Shown here piece after piece: positions 1 through 11,580 of a stretch of DNA of 64,000 nucleotides. The notes below the pieces were generated by a model. That model ran no database searches and was not told the DNA's origin. It worked only from the letters and a program-made list of their open reading frames with translations. The stretch comes from Onchocerca volvulus (taxonomy: Eukaryota > Nematoda > Chromadorea > Rhabditida > Onchocercidae). Position numbers and translations under genes: made by a program. Each line of letters opens with the position of its first letter. The first letter of the stretch is position 1. Location of the stretch: positions 9,076,616 to 9,140,615 of the forward strand of contig HG738139.1 in the NCBI GenBank assembly GCA_000499405.2. The letters are read 5' to 3'.

Positions 1-251
1 GGGATCTTGCTTCTTGAAATATAAAATTGCAACGGCTTAGAAACTTACTGCATCATTTTGAACTCAAAGTAATGGACTTTTGCTGTATTTATTCATTTTT
101 TTTCGGAATGCATTACATTTTTGCTATATATTAGTAAATTAAATAATTGACTCTTGTTGTCTTTTCCAAATCAATAAATGAACTGAGAAAATGGGATTTA
201 GAAACAAGATTTTTCCATTTCCGTGTCATAATAATAGTCTATCATTTTCAG
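1..251 (+). other. Intron of unc-16 (window edge)
   Basis: AT-rich sequence ending in a TTTTCAG acceptor at 245-251, just before the first visible exon of the UNC-16/JIP3 gene. I see no coding segment here. The amino-terminal RH1 and first coiled-coil exons of the gene must lie upstream of the window. Confidence 0.6.
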
Positions 252-3200
252 ATTGGGAATGGGAATGGCCGCTTCAGTAGATGCAAGCACGATTCGGGGT
301 GTATCTGATTTAATAAGTGCTCATATGTCGCAAAGTACTACACTTGACGTCAATCTTGCCAATCATATCAGCAGCGAATGTAATACTTTTAAAATCAAAA
401 AATGATTTCTCTATAATATTTACTTCCATTTTTAGAAAAATGATTCTCAAAATAGTTGAGAAAAGATTTTGATGGAAATAAAAAATTGCTGTCAGAGAGC
501 AGATTCACTTTTTTGAAGACAGTGGTTTTTTACAGCTGATTGGCATGACGAATTTGGCCAGAATGCCTCTGATATATTACAGTCACCTCGTGATTATTCA
601 TCTTCAGCCGCGGAATCGCCGCGTGAAGCACCTCTCCCAATTTCTGATAACACTGTTCAACCTTCCACATCTATTCCAGCATCTGTTGCATCGTAAGTCT
701 AATTCATTTTGCGAATGTTGTGTTTTCTTGTTCCACTTTTTGAGAGACAGTTTAGTAGAACTAAACTGATGAAGCATTGATCGAGTGGGCGCAAGTTATT
801 TAAAAAAGACTAATTTTTTAATCGTTAAAGCATTCTTTTCAGTTCATTCGTTAATGATATTGTCGTAATTTAACTATTAACTATCTTAATCTGGCAACGT
901 GTAACAGTGTCATTCAACTTATTCCGAATTTCTAGAAATAATCTCACCATGTTTGGCATTACCTAGCTTTCATCTATTTTATCCAAAAATAAGATATTCA
1001 GAGGAGACTCGTGAGAGAAATACAAAATTTAATTTGATTTTTCCAAGATTTTTTTGTAAAGACTCGCTTTGCGAACTTTTCTTTAAAGTATTGCATTCAT
1101 TGAAACTTCTTTATCTATTGAATAAATTTTTATAGAACCAACGATGCTGTGGATTCTCTTGGCGCAGATCTTACAGGTATTTCCGCAGTTTTATTTGATT
1201 TTCACTCTTTAATTTAATTTATGCAAATTGATTTAAACATATTGCTTTGATTTTTATTGAACTTATACTTCGTTCTTGGAACCATTATCATCGTAACTAT
1301 GATTTCAAAGAATTGATTGGGATGTTCTAAAAAAAAGTTAAAAGAGATATCTATGAATCAAAGATTTGTTTTTATCTTTTGAACTTCTTTTCAATAGAAA
1401 TTTGAAAAGAGGTGTTTCTTCTACAGGTGCACTTGTTGATCCGGCCGAATTTGCTTCCGCGGGTAATCCTTCTACTTCCAAAATATTTAATTATCACGCT
1501 AGCATTGTGTGATTTTTGCTAAGATTATTTCAAAGCTACTACTAAAACATCTTAGTGGCACTCTTTTTATTTCCTATCTAACAGCAGCGAACACCATTTC
1601 ATGCAACTTTTTGATTGTAATATGTGTCACTGCAATTATTTGGTTGTCACCAATCATGGAACATCATCTAATACGAAATAACTCCATTTGCGAAGTCAAT
1701 CACAGACGACGAAATGGTGGAAAAGATCAGGAGACATATATTTGGATATCTTTATTAATCTCATGAAATTATTAATCTCCATGAGATTATCTCCTCATTA
1801 GTTCTGTCAGGAATACTAGATGAAATAGTTTTGAATGCTTTTATTGGTTATTGATGCATCTTAATGTGATGCTGAATTGACTGAAAATATGTGTCAGAAC
1901 TGAATGGATTATAACTGATGCTATGGATAAGAACAGGATCATTTTTTATCGTCGCACAACGCTAAATGAACTAATTTTTCTAGTGTTGCTAATGACATCT
2001 TGATATTTATATTGTGTAACTACATGCTTTTTTGTTTACTCCTTTACACTCTTTCTAGAAGAGTTCCTCATTAAGGATAGAACGGATTCACTTCCCATAT
2101 TATTATGGAAAGCTGTATGTTGTCAAGCTATTTGTTGACTTCAATGGCTCTCCACGTTTTCTAAATTTTATGTCTTTTGGCTTCAATTTTTTAATTTCGT
2201 ATCAAATTTCCATTCGCAGAAAAAGAAGATGATATGAATGCGCGAAGGTCATATCTATCCTTTTTAATTTCACTTGAATTAATTTGAAGTCAGTCAAAAT
2301 TTTGCACTTTCTGTAATTCTTTGTCATAATTTTTTTTTCGTTGCATCTTTGCATTTCCGACCTAATTTATATTAATCGCATGCATTTTTGCTTGTTGCAC
2401 TCTGTGCTTATTCCTCCCTGTTCTCACAAATTTAATCAAATTTTCATTTCCTCCAGCTTATTTCAATTAATGATAATTTGGAAAATGATAATAATTTAGA
2501 ATTATATTTCCAGTGAACGATACATTCATCGGTATGTTATGGTTGTGATGATATTTGTGTAGTGCTGTGTTCATTTTTACTATTACTATAAAGTAAAAAA
2601 CTTGAGGGATCTAACATAATAGAGAAGGATAAGCAGCATTAACAATAATCGGAAATATTTTGAAGAATATAAAGCATTGTTTTCTATTTTCTTTTTTTCT
2701 AAAAGAACTGTACTACGTGAAATGCTAGATTGTTGAAATTCGGATTCAACAAAGCTGCACGATGTTATATATAAATGTTGTTTGTATAATTTGTGTATTC
2801 ATAAGAACATTCTAAGTTCTATTACTGAATCTTTTAAAGTTAATTTATGCATTTCAGGAATGGGACGTGAAGTGGAGAATTTAATTAAAGAAAATACAGA
2901 ATTATTGGAAACGAAAAATGCTCTTAATATTGTGAAGAATGATTTGATTGCACGTGTCGATGAATTGAGCAGGTTTTTTACTTTAAATCGATTGTTGTTT
3001 CATCATATAAAGCAGCAACTTTGTATATCAACATTTGTAGCATTGGAAATTGGACAGTGCAGGAATCTTAGATTGTTTATTAATTTTGATGATACTTGCA
3101 GTGAGCAAGATATATTACGTGAAGAGATTCGAAGTTTGGAAATGGTAAGATCAAAAATGAGTGAACGAATAAAGGAACTCGAGTCGGAAGTTCGCGATCT

Positions 3201-6200
3201 TAAAGACAAGTTAGAAACTAGGAGTGAAGATGATCAGGTATATAGCGTATGGTTATTTCCTATCTTGATGTACTTGAGTTTTCACTGTCCAGTGAAGTTT
3301 GTTTCATCTGTTTTTATATCTCGATTGGATATTAGTTCGCAATTTTCAAATAAAAGTTTTTCCACAATGGTTCAACTTTTGAATTTTAGGTCTCTGTTGA
3401 GCATTCAGTTAAAATAATATTACAACATCTTAATTCAGGAGGATCTACCGATGGCGCAACGGAAGCGTTTTACACGACTTGAAATGGCTCGTGTTTTACT
3501 GGAGCGTAATCAATACAAGGAAAAATTGATGGAGCTCCAGGAAGCCGTGAAATGGACTGAAATGCAGCGTGCTAAGCGTTTGAATGCTTTGAATACTAAG
3601 AAGAGTAGTGGAATCTGGGAATTGTAAGTACTGAATTGGATATGCAGATAATATTTATAACTTGTAGATTTTAATTAATCGCAGTGCATATTTTATACAA
3701 AATTAGAAATCTGAAACTTCAGGTTCAAAATTTTTTATTTATCAGTGTGAAATTTGATACTAGTTTTGCTACTGATAACGCAAATAATATACAATTAATT
3801 ATTTTAGTTTCTCGGGTTTATTTATGCACGAACCGCCACGCAGTTCAAATCGTCGCAGGAAAACAGGTGGTAATGAGCGAGATACTCTTCGTCTTTCTAG
3901 TGCGAAAACAATCGATTTCCTGGATACTGATTAGTACGTTAAATTTTTGTACTCACAGAATGTCGTAAATTAAGAAACTGAAATTGAAAAAGGTTCTAAT
4001 TAATGTGAAAATACTCGAACTTTCAATAAAATATTTAATCTGTTATTCAGTTCATCCGAAAGGAGAGCTGCAAAACGTCGACAACAGTATAAAATTGTAA
4101 AGGAACATATAAACCGTGAGGAAAGCGATCGTTTCCATTCATATGGCTGGTCTGTTCCGGCGATTTTTGGTGAGCCTAATGAAAGTACCGTGGTACCAGT
4201 TCCAGTATTTTGCAGACCACTCATCGATTTGGACTCTTCCTTGAAAGTATTGACTTTTAGTATTGTGTATTTTTAGAGCATGCATTGAAAGAATCTACAA
4301 CTTGTTCTATGATATTTCACAAAAGCAGTAAGATTAAAATTTGCTTTAGTTTAGAAACTGTTAAAAAAACAAGAATGTTGCTATTTTTAATACTGTATTG
4401 TGCGGAAAACACTTCGTGTATCATATTTTTTGAAACTCCATTGTTTTGATACCTATTTTGGACCGTTACTTGATTTTATCAGATCTGGTGCTCGTCAAGT
4501 GTAACGTTGCGAGGGGGTAAAACACTTGATGGTAAATACATTGATGACGATTCGACATTTTATTCTGATCCTGGAATTCCAACACGGTCGACGCCGCTTC
4601 TTGAGAAGTCGGTAGATCAGCTTGACTTCAAATTTAAGGTATTATTGAGTATAGAAACTTAATGCATATTATATAAGAGCTTTTATGAAAAGAGTTTTTT
4701 TATAATGATATAGTACAAACATATTTGAATTTTAGATGAAATATATGAATAAGGTGAAATTAAGTCTATTTTTAAACTAGAAAAACTCCGAGACATTGAA
4801 TATACTTTTTTATTTGACTCTAATAATCAAAAAAAAAAAAAAAGAAAAAAGAAAGAAAAATGTAGAAATGAGAAAGAATGTGTAAGAAAAATCGTCAGTA
4901 TATAATATATATAAAGACTCAAGTATATATATATCGTTTCAAAACCCGAACAATTGATTAAGACCTTTTTCATGGAACGTAAATATGTTAGAATGAAAAA
5001 ATTCAAATGATGCCTGAATTTTGTGGAACTAAAAGGCAAAGAATATTGAGATAAAGTGATGAAATTAGAAGTGGTACTGTTAGATGTTATTTATGTTTCC
5101 AGTTAGATTTTGTCACTTTATTTTTTCTTGTCACTTGTTGTTACACATCAGTTGATACTTGTTAGTTAGATTTTTTTAAAGATGGAAATTAAAATGATAC
5201 TTGTATCAGAAAATAAATAGGAGACAGCGGTGAATGAACGTGAAGTGGAAACATTTGCATGGAAGAGTTCAAGTTTGTTGTGGGTATGCAGTTCGAATCA
5301 AGAACATAGTCATGTTGTTATACTAGATGCAAATAATCCAAACAGCGTTATCGATACGTTCCAGGCATGTTCCGCGCACGTTCTCTGTGTCTCATCTGTA
5401 CCAGGTCAGATAGATTTCCCCTAACCTATCTGATACATTTTTTTTCAATAAATATTCGAATAAATGGATTTAAACGGACAACATATTTGAGGTATTCAAG
5501 AATCGGACTATCCATCGGAAGATACGAACTGGAAAAGGTTGTGTCGCGGTGGTGGTTATATGAAAGACCTGCCGTCGGATATCAGTGAACAGGAACAGTT
5601 TGGTGCCGTGCAGTGGGTACTTATTTTTATTCAGTTTGACGATTATTTAAATTATTTTTAAAAAGCAAGAGAGAAGTGCGCCTTCACAATTCTTCATATG
5701 CATTTCCACTTCTAGGTTGAGTTGCGAAAACTTGATTCGGATGAAGATACTACATTAACTTATTGTGGTCCCGATCAGAAACCTTCTCCGCAACGTTCGC
5801 GAGATTGTAAGTTTAAATTTGTTTTTGATTTTTGATAATTTTTTGAACTCAATAATTTCAGGTACGGTTGTAATATTTGTCAAATTATAACTTAAAATAT
5901 TTGATTTCAGTCAGTGTTTGCGAACAGGTTGCAGCGAGCACTTCTGAAAATAGTCAAGGCTTAAATGAGGTGACTGAGCTCGGTAAGCCTTATTAGTAAT
6001 GCGCAACTGTTTGTATATAATTTTTTGTTTGTTGAGCATAATTAAATTGTGGTGATTAATCATTCACCAAATATTGCAGCTATAAGCTAGTTAGATTCTT
6101 CTTGAATTATCTTCTCATAATCTTGCATATTATCTTAAGCTTCTTCTTTTCCATTGCAATATTAAACTTGCTTACATACATATGTAGTCAAAATGGTAAA

Positions 6201-9200
6201 CGAAGTGAAAAATGAGGGCGAAACAAAGAAAGCTGAGAATAACGGCATTGTGAAGAAGTATATACTTTTGGAAAAACTTAAAGAAGCAATTGATAAAGGC
6301 ATTACTCTTGGTGAGATAATATGGATGATTCAGATAGCATTGTAATTCCATTGTGTAGTGTTTGTGGTTTCATTTTTACGACCATATAAGTAATTGTTGT
6401 CGTAGACTTTCCACAAAAGACATTAAATGAATTATTCTTCGTGAAGTTGTGATGAAAGTAATCAGTTCTAAATATTCATTTAGCACTTTTACAATCCTTG
6501 GCTTAGTTTCCGCTTGATTTCTACTTGTTATCTGATGTTTTCAAAACATTTTAATCGGAAATGAAAATCCAGTGTGCAAGAATTTCGAATTATTAAGTAT
6601 TGTTTATGGTACATGTCTTTTTTATTGATTCTTTTCTTTTTATTTTATTGATGTTTTGATTTAGTTTTGGTTCTAAAATTTCAAATATTGGACCAGTTCG
6701 TAGCATGACTCTATTTTTCCGTTTTCATTTATATATGCTTTTTTTTTTGCGATAACCACTTTTTCAATTTTCTACACTGATAAGGGTTTTAGGACAGTGT
6801 AACTGATAAATTTTGTTCTTTTTCTTCCAGAATTTTTGTTTTCACAAGCTTGCAGATGTTCATTATTGTCTCTACAAATTGCATGTGGTCATTTTTCGAA
6901 TACCTGCATTTCATCGTAATTTCTGACTATTTAAAAAATTTCCAGATACTTTGGAACACACAGAAAAAGATGATATTGACACATTTCCAATTCATATTAA
7001 AAACAGACTCAGCAAGTATGAAGGCCTATCAGATAATATGACAGCGTTACCAACAATGTGGATGGGATCTCAGAACGATTAGTAAGTTCAGTTGTAATGA
7101 TGTTTTGCAAAAATTTTCGCAATTTGAAGAATATTTCATTGATTTTGCTGAACGAGCAGCAATCTGATGAAATGTAACTATTCTGTCTCAGTTGTATTCT
7201 AATGCGTTTCAGTTCTTGGCAATCATTTTTAATGTTATTTCTTCATTGTTTTCATTGTATATTTTCACCAAATTTTTTTTGTTATGACCTGTAACTCATT
7301 TTTTATTTTTCCAGTATATTTGTTCATTCATCGGTATCGAAATGGCGTAAATGCTTACGACGCATAAAAATGTCTGATGCGGTTCTTTCCATTTTGTAAG
7401 TTCTCAACCATTCCATTAACCACGTTTACTCTACATTTATTTTCTTATAATTCTTTTTTTCCATGTGAATAAATGGAAAGAGCAAATATACTTCTAAAAG
7501 GATTAAATGAAATGTAACAATTTATAATTGTCTTTTTCTATTCACATTGAAAATGTGGGAAATTATTGAATAACTGAAATTTTTTTCATATTGAATGGCT
7601 GTCCGTTGCATCGAGAAATTCACTCCGGATGTATTTTTCAACCTTTTATCGCTTAATCTTCCTTAATTTTTAGTATATCAAATATTTATGCATTTATTCG
7701 AGATATTTTTTCAATAAATAAGTTTGTTTATTTTTCAGACATTACAAAGGACGAGTATTTTCTGCATTGGCTAATGGATCCATTGCTGTTTTTCATCGAG
7801 ATGCAAGTATGTTTCTTTAATGCAATTTTTTTTGTCTTATAAAGGATTTATAGAAAATAAAGTTATAGCCTGTTTTGTCTTTCATTGTTCTTGTGGTAAT
7901 TTGAGAATGATAAAAGCTTGACAATATAGTTTAGTGGATCAAATATTCCAGCAACTTCAATAAATAAAGCAGACACTTTACATTTTTTCGCTGATGAATT
8001 CAAGCAGACAGTTTGGTTTCCAAATTATTATAAGACGAAATAAATCTCAAATAAATTTGCTCAAACAGTTTTGCTTGGCATATAACTTTGACAAAAAAGT
8101 TCAAATATTTATAATACTATTGAACAATCCAAAATTGTAATTTCCATGAATTTATCTTAGTATAATTTTCTAACTTTATTGGACTCATTTTTTTTCAAAG
8201 ATTTTCTATAACTAACGCGATGATTTTTTTTAGATGGCGGTTGGTCTGAAGCGGGTTATCACTTGATCACTGTTGGTCGCGCAACAAGTTCAGTAAGATC
8301 ACTTTCGATAGTGGGCGATCTTTTATGGGTCGCTTATCGCAACTGCATCATTGTCATCGATCCAAAAGAACTTACTGTGGAGGTCACTTCTATTAGCTAT
8401 GTATTATTGCAGGATTTCAAATTTATTAAGTTTATAAAATTTTTTCCTGAGGATCCATTATACTTATTTTTGTTTTTTCTCAGATATTTTTGTTATAGAA
8501 AGTTTTTGTTGCACATCCTAGACGAGATAGTCAAGTGCGTCATATGCAGTGGATAGGTGATGGCGTATGGATTTCTATTCGACTTGATTCAACACTTCGA
8601 CTTTACCATGCCTATAATTATGAACATCTTCAGGATATTGATATTGAACCATATGTTACAAAAATGTTGGGTATGTTTGCTTAACAATTAGTTTGGAATT
8701 ATTTAATTCTTGTTCTTGCGTAAGCGGCGAATGGACAGGCTCATAATGAAGCTGAAGCATTCAACTACATCTCAATCAAGTATAGTAATGTTCATATAAT
8801 CTTCAAACCGTGCATTTGATTTTTCTTTTAACAATGGAATTATTTTTTGCAGGTACTAATAATCTGGATTATTCTTACTTACGCATCACTGCGTTATTGG
8901 CAACCTGTCGACGTTTATGGATTGGCACTGGAACAGGTGTTATTATTTCAGTACCTCTGCCTGAACGTAAGCTATGTTTTAAGCTTTCCAAAATTAGTTT
9001 TATAAATTTTTTATCAGAACACTAAAAACATTCAATGTGTGTTCACTATGCAAAAGTGCTTACTCTGTAAAGCATGTGTATTTATATGAAACTTGAGTAT
9101 ATTAAATTAAAAATATTGCACCATTTTCTCATAAATTCTGATTATATTTGACGATTAAATGCCTTCCTTTTTTATTCCTTTTGAAGTCTATTGTTTAATT

Positions 9201-10263
9201 GTGACATGGACTGATGCAAATGTTTATAATTAGATAACGTTTTCTGACACTACTTCATTCTTCTTTAAAAATGAAATATATCTAATAAAAGTGCAGAAAT
9301 TCGAAGTAGAACATTTGTAGCTAATGAAAATCGAGTTGAGATGAAAGTGGAGACACATTCACATATCGAAAATATGCGAGGTCCAGGTGGATTAATTCGG
9401 GTTTATGGTGATGTGGCTAATGAAAAAATAACGCCTGGCAGCTTTATACCATACTGTGATATGTCACGTGCTCAGCTCTCATTCCATGGACATAAAGATT
9501 CAGTGAAATTCTTTTTGGCCGTCCCTGGTAAGTTTTTTTTTTTTGGAAATATAATCGGTTTTCTCACTCATCGAATCCCAAATACTTTTCATATCCTATT
9601 TTCTGGAAATAATATTACATTCTGACAATATCATAAAATCATTTTTGGAAAAGGACAATACCGTCCAATATGATAGCAAACAGAAAAGAAAGTTTTCCAA
9701 CTTTTCTTTTCTTGCTTCGTATATAATCGTGATTTTAACCTTGTTGACACACAGGAACAATATGTCATTTATATATTATAATCGATTTTAATAAAGCATA
9801 ATTAATAATTGCAATTATTGCTATCTTCTTTGTTTTCAAAATTTCAAGAATATTATGAGTTGTTAATAATTTTATTTATCTTTCCACTTGTTCAGGTAAT
9901 TTTATTTTCCTAAAATTTTTTGATTTTATTTTGCATTGAAGGGGTAAATACAGATATCTCATTATCAACACCTGCAGAGTCTCTAGATCAAATTGGCAAG
10001 CCAGATAAATCAGCACTGAAAATGCTTGTTGTTTCTGGTGGTGATGGATATATTGATTTCAGAATGGGTTCGTATAGACTTTTTTTTTATGTTTCTTTTG
10101 TGAATCAAAGATATTTTCCTCTTTTTTGCTTATTTTCAAAATCAAGTGACTCTAGTAATATTTAGGAGAAGAGGAGGATGTTATAGATTTGGCAAATGCA
10201 ATGCGAGCTCGAGATATGTCTCATCTGATTGTTTGGGAAGTATCTTCAAAACCGCTTCTTTAA
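252..10263 (+). CDS. unc-16: JNK-interacting protein scaffold, UNC-16/JIP3 family (5'-partial)
   Basis: JIP3/UNC-16 scaffolds link JNK-pathway kinases to kinesin-1 and dynein and control axonal cargo transport; that role is family knowledge. I traced 25 exons: 252-379, 536-692, 1136-1176, 1427-1462, 2514-2531, 2858-2972, 3102-3237, 3439-3623, 3808-3933, 4051-4246, 4483-4638, 5221-5404, 5492-5616, 5716-5806, 5911-5982, 6188-6310, 6946-7081, 7315-7395, 7739-7806, 8234-8382, 8499-8670, 8853-8966, 9297-9527, 9942-10067 and 10166-10263 (stop TAA). Phases agree throughout and give about 1020 codons. Landmarks in order: the [29 protein letters not shown] coiled coil (2858-3237); the RH2 segment starting [19 protein letters not shown] (3439-3623); CGWSLP-like and [10 protein letters not shown] (4051-4246); [10 protein letters not shown] and AHVLCVSS (5221-5404); [11 protein letters not shown] (6946-7081); then the carboxy-terminal WD40-like propeller with [32 protein letters not shown] and [14 protein letters not shown]. 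The amino-terminal RH1 domain is outside the window. Two acceptors are not YAG (5491/5500 and 9941). Confidence 0.93.
2514..2531 (+). CDS. unc-16: 18-nt microexon of unc-16
   Basis: A short segment flanked by a TTTCCAG acceptor and a GTATGT donor. Joined between the exons ending at 1462 and starting at 2858 it keeps phase 1 and adds V-N-D-T-F-I, giving [16 protein letters not shown]3 proteins have a similar V-x-D-x-F-x-G-M-G stretch immediately before the same coiled coil. Skipping it also keeps the frame (18 = 6 codons), so it could be alternatively used. Confidence 0.7.
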
Positions 10264-11580
10264 TGGTTTAATGGCACTTATTTAAATAAGATTTTAAGTT
10301 GGATTTCTGTGTACTTAAAAATTGGATTTCAATTTTTATGGGATTTATATTTTTTCGATTTAGAATTCATTTTTCTTATATCTTTTTTGTTCTTTTTATT
10401 GTGGTAACAAAACTAGTCATCAAATTCGCTCCATTATTTTTTGTTTGTCTCTAATGAAAATGAGAACTCAGTTTGTTTCAATGTTCAAAAAGTTTGTAAA
10501 AGTTTTTTTATAAATAGTAAATGATTGTGAAAAAAGAATCATTATTTTCAGTCTATGACTATATTACTAACCGTAATTCTTTTCTATATTTGTGATTAAG
10601 TGTTCATTAAGTGTTAGTGTTTGTCATGTGTTGATAATTTACCATGTTCTTACTTCGTCATTGTGTGCTTTCATTTATGAGGGTGAGCGTAATTTTTCGT
10701 GATTTTTACTTCATTTAAGCGTGATTTTTAGCTTTGTTGCATAGTGAATTAATTTTTTAATCAACTTTAAAATTTTGGACATGCTATTTTTTTAAATCGA
10801 ATTTGGAATTTTTAAATATATGCACTTGCAGAATATATGGCATTTTCAAGAGAAAAAATATTAAAATAACTGAAATTATTTTTAAAACTTGTGAGTGTCT
10901 AAAATAAATTGTTTAAAAAAATACCAGTGATGTATCGTGACTATAAATTTAATACCAGTGAATTGATCAGCTTTTGTAAATCCTTTATCTCCGGTCTTAA
11001 TTTTCTTTTTTTGCTTTTCGACAAATTCTAGTTATTAGTATACTGATATAATTAAAATGAAGCTTTATGTACTATAAAATTCAATGATACTCAAAAATGA
11101 ATTTGATTGTAAATAAGGAAACCTTGTTATTAGAACAATGCTTTTTAATTTTCATTGTCGTTTAAAATAGATTTTTGAAGATCTGTTCGAAGATCCATTC
11201 ACTTACTACTGACAAAATTATATTTGAAAAATTGAATTGGTGAACTGTTAACATTGCATTGTCGTCTTTTATATGTTTCCATTATTCGTTACAAGTAAAT
11301 AATAAGAAATCGCGTTTTCTTTTGCGATAGTATCCTCTTCCAGTCCACTGACATTCCAAAAGTGATTTTTGAGTCTGCAAAGTATTAGTTTCCTTCTAGC
11401 GCTTGACAAAAAAAAAAAATGTAATCGTTGATTTTTAAACTTATTAGTAAGAGTATTAGCACGAATTTAAAAGTGATATAGTGGCAGTCATATAATGAGA
11501 GGTTGAACTTGTTTACTTAGCGTACGAATGATATCTGTAATGTAAGTTTGCAAATGGGAGGCTAACCCATGACAATATCA
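10264..11580. other. Intergenic, between convergent 3' ends
   Basis: About 1.3 kb of AT-rich sequence between the stop codon of unc-16 on the plus strand and the stop codon of the tyrosinase-family gene on the minus strand. It presumably holds both 3' untranslated regions. I see no further coding segment, RNA gene or repeat. Confidence 0.6.

Noticed and set aside
2059..2247. Two further cassette-exon candidates in the unc-16 intron (2059-2114 and 2220-2247)
   Set aside because: Both have acceptor and donor-like ends, but neither alone keeps phase. Together they keep length, but the second then reads an in-frame TGA. Only the 18-nt segment at 2514-2531 fits.
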